Assembly (NCBI RefSeq): GCF_014281055.1
Contig: NZ_JACRSE010000004.1
Location: forward strand, 372,001 to 436,000
Source: Fluviispira vulneris
GTDB lineage: Bacteria; Bdellovibrionota_B; Oligoflexia; Silvanigrellales; Silvanigrellaceae
DNA length: 64,000 bases
Direction of reading: 5' to 3'
How positions within the stretch are numbered: position 1 is the first letter of the stretch; each line of letters opens with the position of its first letter. Positions 26,906 through 36,405 of the stretch are shown piece after piece. The notes beneath the pieces are model-generated. The model did no database searches, had not been told where the DNA came from, and saw only the letters and a program-made list of their open reading frames with translations. A program made the position numbers and the translations under genes.

Positions 26906-28192
26906 TTAATTTTCTTGAACCATCTCGAGAAGAATATCATTGCCAAGTCTCTCTTGTACGACAATTTTCATTCTTTCAACTTTTGACACATCTCTAAAAA
27001 TGTAGGGAATTAACGCCCTTTGCTTTTTAGAAAATAATTTATTCTTTTCACCTCCCAAGAAAAAAGGAGCTATGAAAACATGAAGTACATCATAATTTTT
27101 TTCTTGTAAAAATAAACTTAAAAGTCGAGGACCACCTTCGATTAAAATGCTTTGCAAAGGGCGGCCTAAAAATTCATCAATTTCTTTGCATTTTAAACTT
27201 TCAACGATGATATTTGTCATCTTATTTTCAGAATTATCATTTATTTTTTGTAAAATAAAATTTTCATTATTTTTTAAAAACTGAAACCATTTGTTATTTT
27301 TTTCTTTTTCGTCAAGTAAAACTTGAGTTCCAATAAGGATAATTTGCTTTGTACCCAATTTAAAAGTTTTTTCAGTTAATATAGCTTGCTCTTGTTCGGT
27401 ACATTGGAAAATTTTGCCAAAAGGATCATAAATTATCTTAAGCGGATCTCTTTTATACTGATTTTGAATTTCTCTTACATCTAACGATGGAAAATCATTT
27501 AAAAGAGTTCCAACCCCAATTAAAATGGCATCGTATTTTTGTCTTAACCAATGTGTGTATTTTCTAGAGTGGATACCTGAAATCCACTGCCACCCATCAT
27601 GATCATCCGCAAAACAACCATCAAGGCTTTGCGCCCACTTTAAAGCAATTAATGGACGATGATTGCGCTGCTGAATAAAAAAGGGAGAAAGCCATGCTTG
27701 CACCTCTGTTTTTAACACGCCAACTTTGCACTCGATTCCCATTTCTTTTAATTGCTGAATACCATTTCCACTTACTATAGGATTAGGATCTTCTGAGCCA
27801 ATAACAACTTTCGATATGCCTCTATTGCGAAAAAGCTCTACGCAAGGAGGCTGCTTGCCCACATGAGTGCAGGGCTCTAATGTAACATAAACCGTTGTCC
27901 CTTCGAGATCGCCCACTTTCAGAGATTCAAATGCCACTCTTTCAGCATGTTTTCCACCCCATCTCTCTGTACAACCGCTTGATATTATTTTGTTATTTAA
28001 CACAACCACACAGCCCACAGATGGGTTTGGATTCGCAGCGCAGCCATTTTCCATACTCTTGCTCAGAGCTTGAGCCATCCAATACTCATCTGAATTTTCT
28101 AATATAATCTCTTGCCTTGTTAAATTTTCTTCTGGATAGAGCTTTTGCAAAACTCCGCCAAAGGAAAATCCAGGCTTCAGTGACAAAGACAT
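26906..28192 (-). CDS. ribD: Bifunctional riboflavin biosynthesis protein RibD
   Basis: RibD deaminates the pyrimidine product of GTP cyclohydrolase II and then reduces its ribosyl side chain. The N-terminal deaminase has the zinc motif HAERVAFES (His82, Glu84) and PCTHVGKQPPCVE (Cys108, Cys117). The C-terminal reductase domain includes RPLIALKWAQSLDGCFADD and a glycine-rich SILIEGGPRLLSLFL. At 428 residues it has about 30 extra N-terminal residues relative to typical RibD; an AAAGG ribosome site before the ATG supports that start. No other rib genes and no FMN riboswitch are seen next to it. Confidence 0.93.
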   Translation of the reverse strand: MSLSLKPGFSFGGVLQKLYPEENLTRQEIILENSDEYWMAQALSKSMENGCAANPNPSVGCVVVLNNKIISSGCTERWGGKHAERVAFESLKVGDLEGTTVYVTLEPCTHVGKQPPCVELFRNRGISKVVIGSEDPNPIVSGNGIQQLKEMGIECKVGVLKTEVQAWLSPFFIQQRNHRPLIALKWAQSLDGCFADDHDGWQWISGIHSRKYTHWLRQKYDAILIGVGTLLNDFPSLDVREIQNQYKRDPLKIIYDPFGKIFQCTEQEQAILTEKTFKLGTKQIILIGTQVLLDEKEKNNKWFQFLKNNENFILQKINDNSENKMTNIIVESLKCKEIDEFLGRPLQSILIEGGPRLLSLFLQEKNYDVLHVFIAPFFLGGEKNKLFSKKQRALIPYIFRDVSKVERMKIVVQERLGNDILLEMVQEN

Positions 28193-28349
28193 TTTTCATT
28201 GCCTTTCTAAATTAAGAGTGATAGCAAGAGTGTTCTGATTATTCATTTTAGGAATAAATCGGTTTTGCGCCCCAATCGCATGGAGGACCAAAACTTGTTT
28301 TTTCCTGTATTTTAAATCACTTGGGTTATTTCCCAGAAAGGATTTTTCC

Positions 28350-28619
28350 ATGCAAATCACTACAGAACAACGCGCAGAAATCATTGCTAAGTTTCGCACA
28401 CACGAATCTGACACCGGTTCTCCAGAAGTGCAAGTTGCACTTCTAACCGCTCGTATCAACCAACTGACTGAGCACTTCCGCAAACATGCAAAAGACTTTG
28501 CAGGTCGCCGTGGACTTCTTGCTCTTGTAAGCCAACGCCGTAGCTTACTTGATTATGTTAAACGCAAAGAAGAAGCACGTTACCAAAAAATTATTGCTGC
28601 GCTTAACCTTCGCCGCTAA
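28350..28619 (+). CDS. rpsO: 30S ribosomal protein S15
   Basis: S15 is a primary 16S rRNA binder. The 89-residue product contains [20 protein letters not shown] and [20 protein letters not shown] with normal length. GAAAGGA precedes the ATG. It is followed by a strong terminator and not by pnp, its usual neighbour in proteobacteria, so it is a single-gene transcription unit here. A 157-bp region separates it from divergent ribD. Confidence 0.98.
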   Translation: MQITTEQRAEIIAKFRTHESDTGSPEVQVALLTARINQLTEHFRKHAKDFAGRRGLLALVSQRRSLLDYVKRKEEARYQKIIAALNLRR

Positions 28620-28650
28620 TAAGAAATAGATTTTATTTCTAAAGATTTTA

Positions 28651-28682
28651 AAGCTGGATTCTTACAGAATTCAGCTTTTTTT
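28651..28682 (+). terminator. Rho-independent terminator after rpsO
   Basis: An 11-bp stem (AAGCTGGATTC / GAATTCAGCTT, one G-U pair) with a five-base loop is followed by a run of T. It begins 32 bases after the rpsO stop. Confidence 0.85.
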
Positions 28683-28702
28683 GTTATAGTAAAGAAACTT
28701 AA

Positions 28703-29959
28703 TTATTTCATATTGAAATAAACTCCTGCGAGCAATTCGTTTGGACTATCTTTACTTGGTATATTTCTTTCTCCATAAAGAGTATTTATATTATAATAAG
28801 TATATTTTAAAAATAAACCGACTATTTCACCTTCGAATTCACTCAAAAAACTGCCACCAACGTCAATACTATTATCAAAACCAAAAACAAGTTGTGGTTT
28901 TATATTAATATTCTTAATGAGTTTAGAATTAATGTTGAATACATAACGGATTTGTGGACTGATTTGCTCATAAGTACCACCCAAGTAAACTTTCTCATAT
29001 GCAAGCCCTAAACTCAATTTATTATTTACTTTATAACGTAACATTCCTTCCATTGAAAGACCTTGTGAATTAATAAAAGTACTAAAATCGGGTAAAGTAA
29101 AGCCAAAAAGATCGAGGGTCTTTATATTTTGCTCACCATTCCAAATATATTTTAAATTCCCCCAGAGAAGTGAATAAAAAGTACCACTCGCTAATAAACT
29201 AAATAAATACGATTGCTGTAAATCTGTCCGCGTAATATTTTTTCCCAATGCAGCATATGAGCTTTCAATTTTTTGCGGATCACCTCCTTGAAATTCTGCA
29301 GGATTTAATCTTGAGTAGTTATAAGGAGAGAGTTTATCTGCAAAATAAAAAAAGAAATCTGGGACAGTTCCTCCTCTCTCAAAAACCCTTTCAGCCAAAT
29401 TTTTAGTTAATAAAATTTCATTATTCATTCCACCCGCAGTTGAAATAAGAGAATTGACTTGTTGCTCAGTCGCATTCTGATAAGAAATTGTCCCAGAAGT
29501 CGCTGCCCCTTCATTTGGATATCCTGCACGTTTAATAATCATTCCAAAGTATGTACTTGTTGATGCAGTTTGGCTGTTATTTACAAAATAAGTAATGCTG
29601 CTAGAGCCAAAATATCTAAAGCGTGTCGCATGGCCAAATTCATGAAAAGGCACATTCATATAAGTTGAGCTAAAATATCCAACTTGAAATAATCCAGAAA
29701 AAAATGCAGAAAAAAAACGACCAATGGCAAATTTATCTGCGGATAATTTTCGGAATCCCCAATCATACGTTTCATAAACACTCATTGGAAAATAGGCCAT
29801 ACCTTCGTTTGAATTAAAAGTACTTTCCAAATAGCCACTTGATAAGGTAAAACGAGTTGAGGTCTGTGATTTATCACTAAAATCTATTGCAAATATTTTG
29901 ATAGTGAAAAGAGAAAATAAAAATATCTTTATTTTAAATATAATTAAATATTTTTTCAT
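28703..29959 (-). CDS. Secreted HExGH-motif protein with barrel-like C-terminus (paralogue A)
   Basis: This protein of about 418 residues has an N-terminal signal sequence (KKYLIIFKIKIFLF onward). A shared family core includes NEGMAYFPMSVYETYDWGF, then a hydrophobic stretch leading to FHEFGHATRFRYFG, whose HExxH pattern (about residue 106) is a typical zinc site in metallopeptidases. A second conserved block is TAGGMNNEILLTK. The C-terminal half alternates polar and hydrophobic residues as in outer-membrane beta-strands (for example LSLGLAYEKVYLGGTYEQIS). I do not recognise a named family. It is a tandem paralogue of the next gene upstream (30068-31309). A membrane zincin function is inferred, not shown. 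Confidence 0.75.
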   Translation of the reverse strand: MKKYLIIFKIKIFLFSLFTIKIFAIDFSDKSQTSTRFTLSSGYLESTFNSNEGMAYFPMSVYETYDWGFRKLSADKFAIGRFFSAFFSGLFQVGYFSSTYMNVPFHEFGHATRFRYFGSSSITYFVNNSQTASTSTYFGMIIKRAGYPNEGAATSGTISYQNATEQQVNSLISTAGGMNNEILLTKNLAERVFERGGTVPDFFFYFADKLSPYNYSRLNPAEFQGGDPQKIESSYAALGKNITRTDLQQSYLFSLLASGTFYSLLWGNLKYIWNGEQNIKTLDLFGFTLPDFSTFINSQGLSMEGMLRYKVNNKLSLGLAYEKVYLGGTYEQISPQIRYVFNINSKLIKNINIKPQLVFGFDNSIDVGGSFLSEFEGEIVGLFLKYTYYNINTLYGERNIPSKDSPNELLAGVYFNMK

Positions 29960-30017
29960 ATAATCCGAATTCAAAATAAAATTAATTTTTTTAATGATAA
30001 AGATATCGGAGAAATAT

Positions 30018-30054
30018 AAAAAAAAAGAGTAGGAATTTATTACCCACTCTTTTT
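30018..30054 (-). terminator. Rho-independent terminator after paralogue B
   Basis: On the minus strand a 12-bp stem (AAAAAGAGTGGG / CCTACTCTTTTT, one G-U pair) with a nine-base loop ends in a run of nine T. It lies about 14 bases downstream of the stop at 30068 and separates the two paralogues transcriptionally. Confidence 0.8.
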
Positions 30055-30067
30055 CTGTTCGCGATTT

Positions 30068-31309
30068 TTAAAAGACGTAAAAAGCACCCGCGAGGAGTTC
30101 ATTTGCATTGGAAGCAAATGTTATGTTTCTTTCCCCATACAAAGTCTTTTTATTATAATACGTGTACTTTAAAAACATCCCAACATCATATTGCGAAGTC
30201 GCTTCAGTCAGAACGCTTCCACCAACATCGACATTGCTTGAGTCAAAGCCAAGCACAAGCTGGGGTTTGATAGAATATGCTTTTATGAAGCCATTTTGAT
30301 TTTTGACCTTATAAATAACTTCAGGCGAAATTTGTTTATAGTCATCACCCTTAAATATTTGTTCATAGGAAAGACCTAACTTAATGTTCTCATTCACATC
30401 ATAATGCAGAACACCTTCTGTTGATAAACCTTTGGCATTTAAATAGGTATAAAAATCAGGCAAGCTAAAACCTGCAATTTTAAGCGGTTTTATCAGCTGA
30501 GTTCCGTTAGCCAAGTAATCGATATTTCCCCAGACCAATGAGAAAAAAGTACCACTGGCGAGCGCACTAAATAGATAGTAATTTTTAAAGTCTGTCCGAG
30601 TTATTTGTTTACCAACAGCAGAATAATTTCGTTCAAGCAGATAAGGATCTCCAGTCCGCGAATCTAAACCTGAATAACCATACGGCCCTAATTTCGCAAG
30701 TAAGTAGTAGGAAAGATCGGGTACCGATCCCCCTCTCTCATGGATACGTTCGGACATAAGCTTACTGAGAAGAATTTCGTTATTCATCCCACCAGCAGTT
30801 ATAACAGTATCCACTTCACGATTTTGTGTAATATAAATATCTGTATATCCATTTGCTGACGTAGAAGCACCATCGCCTGAAGATCCAAGTCGATCGAAAA
30901 CCATTTGAAAAAATGAAGTCGTAGTTGTTGAAGAGTCATTAGGCCTATATGTAATATCATTAAAACCATAATAACGAAAACGGGTGGCATGACCATATTC
31001 GTGAAAGGATGTATTGAGAACACCACTTAAATATGTCGGCAAAATTTGCCCACCAATAAGCCATGAAACAAATCGAGATAATCCTGAATCTCCAAACGAG
31101 AGCTTTTGAAAACCCCAATTGTATGTCTCATAAACACTCAAAGGAAAGTAAGCCATACCTTCATTTGAGTTGGTCCCATTTTCAAAATAACCTGTTGATA
31201 AATAAATGCGATTTTCTGGACTACGCCAATCCTGAGACTGGGCATAGGAATTTGTTGTGAGCAATGTTGTGAGCATAGCGCTTAAAGCTATTTTTTTTGC
31301 AATAATCAT
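30068..31309 (-). CDS. Secreted HExGH-motif protein with barrel-like C-terminus (paralogue B)
   Basis: This 413-residue paralogue shares clear blocks with 28703-29959: NEGMAYFPLSVYETYNWGF, FHEYGHATRFRYYG (His103, Glu104, His107), TAGGMNNEILLSK and a matching C-terminal barrel-like half ending in LLAGAFYVF. The terminal phenylalanine is the usual recognition residue for outer-membrane barrel assembly. The signal peptide is clear (KKIALSAMLTTLLTTNSYA). AAAGG lies six bases before the ATG. The two genes probably arose by tandem duplication but have separate terminators. No named family is recognised. Confidence 0.8.
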   Translation of the reverse strand: MIIAKKIALSAMLTTLLTTNSYAQSQDWRSPENRIYLSTGYFENGTNSNEGMAYFPLSVYETYNWGFQKLSFGDSGLSRFVSWLIGGQILPTYLSGVLNTSFHEYGHATRFRYYGFNDITYRPNDSSTTTTSFFQMVFDRLGSSGDGASTSANGYTDIYITQNREVDTVITAGGMNNEILLSKLMSERIHERGGSVPDLSYYLLAKLGPYGYSGLDSRTGDPYLLERNYSAVGKQITRTDFKNYYLFSALASGTFFSLVWGNIDYLANGTQLIKPLKIAGFSLPDFYTYLNAKGLSTEGVLHYDVNENIKLGLSYEQIFKGDDYKQISPEVIYKVKNQNGFIKAYSIKPQLVLGFDSSNVDVGGSVLTEATSQYDVGMFLKYTYYNKKTLYGERNITFASNANELLAGAFYVF

Positions 31310-31487
31310 ATTGAACCTTTAAAATTACTCTAGAATTAGAACTCTTTAAAAAAACATTTATTAAATTGCAGAATTCAGAAAAACAATCAAGCATTTTAAG
31401 ATATAAAAAAGCATTTTAAAATATTTGTTAAAAATCAAAAAATATGTATCGTACACTCAGATAAACAGCACAGTTTTTGAGGTTTGC

Positions 31488-32405
31488 ATGGAAAATACAC
31501 ATTCTAATAGGAAATTAGGTCTCTGTCTCGTACTTCTAGCATTTACAATTTGGGGATTGATACCTCTCTATTTTAAAACATTAATAGAGGTTAGCCCTCT
31601 CGAAATTCTTGCCCACAGAGCAGTTTGGTCTCTATTTTTTCTAATAGGAATAATATTGATACAAAAACAGTTTATGCAAATATTTGAATGCTTAAAAAAT
31701 AAAAAATATCGATCCTATTTATTATTAACTGCAATTCTGATTTCTTCGAATTGGCTTATTTATATTTGGGCAATACTGCATAATTATATGATAGAAGCCA
31801 GTCTAGGATATTTTTTAACTCCATTATTAAATATATTGCTTGGAGTCCTTTTTTTAAAAGAAAATTTATATTTCATGCAAAAGATTTCTCTTATAATAAC
31901 AATAATAGCAATTTTTGTGCAGTTTTCTTCTGCTAAATTTTTTGGTGTTGGACCATGGATCAGCATAAGTTTGGCATTAACTTTTGGTATTTACAGTTTG
32001 ATTAGAAAGAAAATTGCAGTCAACTCTGAGATTGGTTTGAGTATAGAAACTTTATATTTATTTCCATTTGCATTTGGCTATTTATTATATATTTTCTTTA
32101 ACCAAAATATGATTTTTTTAAATTCTTTAAATATAAGTTTATTACTTATGTTCAGTGGAGTCGTTACAGCTTTACCTCTGTTACTTTTCGTAGCAGGGAG
32201 CAAATATTTACCTCTCTCGAGTGTTGGATTTTTTCAATATATTTCACCAACAAGTCAGCTCTTAATAGCAATATTTGCATATAACGAAAAAGCGAGTGTA
32301 GAAAAAATTATAAGCTTTTCACTCGTATGGATCGCTCTTTCGCTCTATATTATACACAGTGTTTATCAAATCTATTTTAACAAAAAAATTCAAATAAAAT
32401 CATAA
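31488..32405 (+). CDS. rarD: RarD-like EamA-family permease
   Basis: This is a 305-residue integral membrane protein with about ten hydrophobic segments. The N-terminal IWGLIPLYFKTLIEVSPLEI and LAHRAVWSL strongly match RarD-type transporters of the drug/metabolite superfamily. The substrate is unknown. The ATG at 31488 has GAGG seven bases before it. The stop overlaps that of the convergent gene at 32400 by six bases. Confidence 0.85.
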   Translation: MENTHSNRKLGLCLVLLAFTIWGLIPLYFKTLIEVSPLEILAHRAVWSLFFLIGIILIQKQFMQIFECLKNKKYRSYLLLTAILISSNWLIYIWAILHNYMIEASLGYFLTPLLNILLGVLFLKENLYFMQKISLIITIIAIFVQFSSAKFFGVGPWISISLALTFGIYSLIRKKIAVNSEIGLSIETLYLFPFAFGYLLYIFFNQNMIFLNSLNISLLLMFSGVVTALPLLLFVAGSKYLPLSSVGFFQYISPTSQLLIAIFAYNEKASVEKIISFSLVWIALSLYIIHSVYQIYFNKKIQIKS

Positions 32406-35400
32406 AATATCTGTGAATTTCACTTGAGTTAATACATACCAACTCTTTTCACCGAATCCATAGCCATAAATAAGTGATGGAAATATTTGAAAGCCTTTTA
32501 TATCCATAGTTAGCCCAGAACCAATTCCAATACTGGTGACAGAATTGAAAGTACTAAAGTCTGGAGTATCTGACACACCACCTTCTTTTAATGAAATAAA
32601 TCCGCGCCAATCATTTAAATAAGCCATAAGTAATTTCGATTCGAAGTTATTGCTGAGAGGAAAATCATAAGTTAACGAACCTGAGTAACTCCAATATCCC
32701 GCTCTTAAATCTAACAAAGTCCCGCTTCCAACAATTGGAAAACTCAGATAACTGAGTGAAACATTTTCACCTAAAATATAACCTTGAAAAGGTGAATAGA
32801 TTTCTTTTAAATTAAATGTGTTATTTCCTTGCGTCGTTGAAATTGATGCCAAAACTGAAATATTTTGATTGTATAAAGAAACAGAAGTACTGAGAGAGGC
32901 ATTGACATTAAAATAATCCAAATCACCAACACTTTTTCCTGCTGAATCCAGCGCACCACCTATACTATTAAATTTTCCCAAACCAAGTTTTAGGTTTGAA
33001 TTCCAAAGCAACCATTGGCCATGAGTTTTTTCAGCGACTTCTAAGTAAAATCCTTTCTTAAATAAGTTTACAGAGAGAGAGGTTGTAGCTGATATAAGAT
33101 TTGTTGTTTGAGCTCCAATGGAAGTAGGATCCACTCTTAATGCACTGTAAGGCTGAATGTTAGAAAACATAAGCGAGTTTTGCCAAGTAACCGTAGATGG
33201 AAGAAATTTTAAACCAAAACTAAATAACAAACCATTTTGTTGTAGATAATTAAAGTAACGAGTTTCTGAATCAGATTGATTGTTTTTGAGATCGTAATAT
33301 CCATTAAAAAGAGGACTAGAAAATAGAGAAAGAGAAAATGCATCAAATATTCTATTATTTATATATGTAATAGCTCCACTGGGCGCATCTAAGTAAAAAT
33401 TATATCCTCCAAATATTTGTATACGATAACGCCCCATTTCGTCGATAAATGGAACAGCAAAGACACCAATACTCGGACCGCCTAAAAAATTAGGTTGAAA
33501 GTAAGGATATGCAAACAAAAAGTTGTTACGATAAGAAGCACTTTCATATGTATAATTCGTTTGTTCTTTTTGTTTACTCAGATCAATTTTAGCTATATTT
33601 TCTTTATTTTTAATTACATAATCTTCATATAAATTTACATCCTCACCAAGCAAACTGTATTTTTTCTGATCATAAATCGCTTGAAAGGGAGGAATATATT
33701 TTTTAAATTGATAATGATTTAAAAAAGGAGAGCTTGCTTTTAATTTACTTTGCCAAGCAGTGTATTCTGTTTTCAATTTTTTCAGATCTATTTTACTAAA
33801 ATGATAATTTTGATTTTTATAAACCCAAGCACCGAGAAAATCATTATTATCTCCGTTCCAGGGAACTAATCCCTGCACCCACTCAGGAAAAGCTGCAATC
33901 GTAGTTATTTTTTGTCCTGGACTGAGTTCGATTAAACTCAGCACTCTGTTCCAGTCTACCAACAATCGATAGTTGCCATTTTTTAAAACATAACCTTCTT
34001 TAATAAAGAACTTATTGTCACCTAATATTTCTGTCTCAGAGAGATTTTTACATAGTTTCTGCAAAGATGTTTTATTGCTATCTTTATTTAAAATATATAT
34101 AAGGCATTTTTTATCATTATTTTCTTTTAAATTTGAAGATAAAAACTGAGCGTAATTTGGGAAATTAAATTTCTTAATAAACTTTAATTCATCTTTTAAG
34201 GCATTGAAAAAATAAATGGACTGATTGCCATTTAAACTTGCACTCAAATAAAATTCCCCGTTGCCAAAACTTTTAATCTCATCAATCACAAAAGGATTTT
34301 CTTGGGTGGAAAATTCTCGAGTGACATCACTTTCAATATTTTCATTATTTAGCTGTGAAATATCTCCTTTGAATTTAATAACACGCAGTTTATGCCCATA
34401 GGATGCGTTTGAATAATCTTTCCGCTCAGCCGTTAATAAAATTCCATTTTTGCTTTCACTGAGTGCAAAAAGACTTGAACCAGAAACACTTAAAGGTAAT
34501 CTTTGTGATTTTTGAGTGCTAAAATCATATACTTGCAATGCGCTGTCTAAAGGATATTTTTCTGCCGTTAAGTTCGAAAAAATCAATTTATTATCATGCA
34601 CAACAGCAGGAAAATAATAACTTTCTTCACTTGAAGGAAGAGAAGAATTTAACAGAGAAGGCATTTTTACAAGATAATTTTCCCATTCTTTTTTTTGTTC
34701 AATTTTAAATTCTTCATATAAGCTCTCGCCATTTTTACCTAAAGTCTTATACAACCAAACGTCCGTTGCACTGTAAAAAGGAGGTATACGAGTTTCTTTA
34801 GAAATTTCTGAATGAATTTTATATAAATCTTTTTCTGTTACTTTTTCGAATATCCAACGTAAAAAGCGTCCTGACGCCACATAACCGCGTAAATTTGTAT
34901 CACCATCGGCATTATAAAGAGCATGCATGCGCTCCCATGTGGGCCAATTGTCTTGCAACGCCATACTCCGAGCAATGGCATCGGTTTCTGTGCTACCAAC
35001 ACTTTCTGTTAAATGTTCCGCTAACCCTTCTATCCACCAAGTCGGAAACATAGCAAGACTAAAAATCCGACCAGCGGGTCCAATATTAAAATCGTTGTGT
35101 TCATACATAAGTCTATGCACGAGTTCATGTTGAAAGAAAGCCGCACCGCGTGAATGGATCATCTGCGCTTCAATGCTCATGTTAATAGGATTGGCAAAAC
35201 CAGGTCCCTCAAAGCGTCCACCTAAAATAACTGATATTTTGTCAAATTCTGAAATTAAAAAGCGATCTTTTTGTGAATTTAGCAATGGCATTGCATCATT
35301 TGGGAGTTTTACCCCAAGTAAAAGAGATAAATACGGGTAAGAATATTGCAAAGATTTTAAACTATATTCCCCCATGGGAGCTGCATTTTCATCGTAATAT

Positions 35401-35552
35401 ATAGAAAAAATATTATTCTCTAGTCGATTCCACTGAACATCCCGCATATTTCCTGAGTCAGATTTTAAAAAAATTATTGGAACTGAATAAGAATTAAAAT
35501 GAAAAAAGGAAATAAATATGGAGAAAATTAAAAAAAAAGAGTTATTTTTCAT
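32400..35552 (-). CDS. Large secreted gluzincin-like protein with probable C-terminal beta-barrel
   Basis: This 1050-residue protein starts with a signal peptide (FFLIFSIFISFFHFNSYS). The first 280 residues look like a metallopeptidase of the gluzincin type: HELVH at 142-146 and the third zinc-ligand glutamate in WWIEGLAEH (Glu175), with typical spacing. Residues from about 290 to 680 look like a beta-propeller or repeat-rich domain (repeated SxxNGxxxLxxD-like strands). The last 350 residues have the alternating pattern and aromatic girdle of an outer-membrane barrel. Such proteases with a barrel anchor are known from Bacteroidetes and predatory bacteria, so a surface-exposed protease is plausible. 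The specific domain calls are by eye. Confidence 0.75.
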   Translation of the reverse strand: MKNNSFFLIFSIFISFFHFNSYSVPIIFLKSDSGNMRDVQWNRLENNIFSIYYDENAAPMGEYSLKSLQYSYPYLSLLLGVKLPNDAMPLLNSQKDRFLISEFDKISVILGGRFEGPGFANPINMSIEAQMIHSRGAAFFQHELVHRLMYEHNDFNIGPAGRIFSLAMFPTWWIEGLAEHLTESVGSTETDAIARSMALQDNWPTWERMHALYNADGDTNLRGYVASGRFLRWIFEKVTEKDLYKIHSEISKETRIPPFYSATDVWLYKTLGKNGESLYEEFKIEQKKEWENYLVKMPSLLNSSLPSSEESYYFPAVVHDNKLIFSNLTAEKYPLDSALQVYDFSTQKSQRLPLSVSGSSLFALSESKNGILLTAERKDYSNASYGHKLRVIKFKGDISQLNNENIESDVTREFSTQENPFVIDEIKSFGNGEFYLSASLNGNQSIYFFNALKDELKFIKKFNFPNYAQFLSSNLKENNDKKCLIYILNKDSNKTSLQKLCKNLSETEILGDNKFFIKEGYVLKNGNYRLLVDWNRVLSLIELSPGQKITTIAAFPEWVQGLVPWNGDNNDFLGAWVYKNQNYHFSKIDLKKLKTEYTAWQSKLKASSPFLNHYQFKKYIPPFQAIYDQKKYSLLGEDVNLYEDYVIKNKENIAKIDLSKQKEQTNYTYESASYRNNFLFAYPYFQPNFLGGPSIGVFAVPFIDEMGRYRIQIFGGYNFYLDAPSGAITYINNRIFDAFSLSLFSSPLFNGYYDLKNNQSDSETRYFNYLQQNGLLFSFGLKFLPSTVTWQNSLMFSNIQPYSALRVDPTSIGAQTTNLISATTSLSVNLFKKGFYLEVAEKTHGQWLLWNSNLKLGLGKFNSIGGALDSAGKSVGDLDYFNVNASLSTSVSLYNQNISVLASISTTQGNNTFNLKEIYSPFQGYILGENVSLSYLSFPIVGSGTLLDLRAGYWSYSGSLTYDFPLSNNFESKLLMAYLNDWRGFISLKEGGVSDTPDFSTFNSVTSIGIGSGLTMDIKGFQIFPSLIYGYGFGEKSWYVLTQVKFTDIL

Positions 35553-35559
35553 ATATTTT

Positions 35560-36405
35560 TCAATCGAATTTTTGAGCTATTAACTGTGCTTGTTTGAGAT
35601 CATCCTCTGTATCAATGCCAAAAGGTTCTGTCAGTGCTTCGCACACGAGTATTTTCCAACCCGCTTCGAGGGCACGCAATTGCTCAAGACTTTCAAGTTG
35701 TTCTAGTGAGGAATGCACAAGTGTCATATATTCACACAATGCCTGATAGCGAAAAGAATAAACGCCTACATGGTGTAAAAAAGAAATCTCTTGCTGTAAA
35801 TTTTGTGCTTTTTCTAACCAATTAAGACCCGTGGCACCTAAAATATCTTTGGGATAGGGAATTGGTGCACGTGAAAAATAAAGCGCATTTTGCTTATTAT
35901 CACAGATCACTTTAACAACGGAGCTCTCAAAAAACATTTTGGAATTTGTCCGCCGAAAAGCCAAAGTGCCAAGAGGAATATCTTGTTTATTTAACATTTT
36001 TTCAACAAGATTATAAACATCTTCAAGAGAAAAGAAGGGTTCGTCTCCTTGAATATTTAAAACTATATCTTGATTCTTAATAGGCAATTTTTTTTGTATT
36101 TCCTTTAGAGCAGAAAAAACTCTTTCGGTTCCATTCTTTAAATTGCTATCTGTCATAACCGCTGTTGCATTTAATTTTTGCACTTCTGCAAAAATTTCTT
36201 CGTGGTCGGTCGCTACGACCAAATGAACATTTTGTACATTTATATTTTTGCTAAAAAGTTTTGCTAAACTTTGCGCCCGCTCTGTGACACGGGAAATCAT
36301 TGTTTGCTTACCAATATTTAACAAAGGTTTTCCTGGAAGGCGAGTTGAGGCAAAACGAGCAGGAATGACAATAAAAACATTAATTTTGTCCGTTAAATCT
36401 ATCAT
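35560..36405 (-). CDS. kdsB: 3-deoxy-manno-octulosonate cytidylyltransferase (CMP-KDO synthetase)
   Basis: KdsB activates KDO for lipid A inner-core synthesis, showing that this cell makes LPS. The N-terminal nucleotide-binding motif VIPARFASTRLPGKPLL and the LNIQGDEPFF block are diagnostic. The ATG at 36405 (281 residues) with AAGGAAAG just upstream is preferred to an earlier in-frame codon. It is followed by the large protease gene 7 bp upstream of its start, so read-through transcription is likely. Confidence 0.96.
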   Translation of the reverse strand: MIDLTDKINVFIVIPARFASTRLPGKPLLNIGKQTMISRVTERAQSLAKLFSKNINVQNVHLVVATDHEEIFAEVQKLNATAVMTDSNLKNGTERVFSALKEIQKKLPIKNQDIVLNIQGDEPFFSLEDVYNLVEKMLNKQDIPLGTLAFRRTNSKMFFESSVVKVICDNKQNALYFSRAPIPYPKDILGATGLNWLEKAQNLQQEISFLHHVGVYSFRYQALCEYMTLVHSSLEQLESLEQLRALEAGWKILVCEALTEPFGIDTEDDLKQAQLIAQKFD

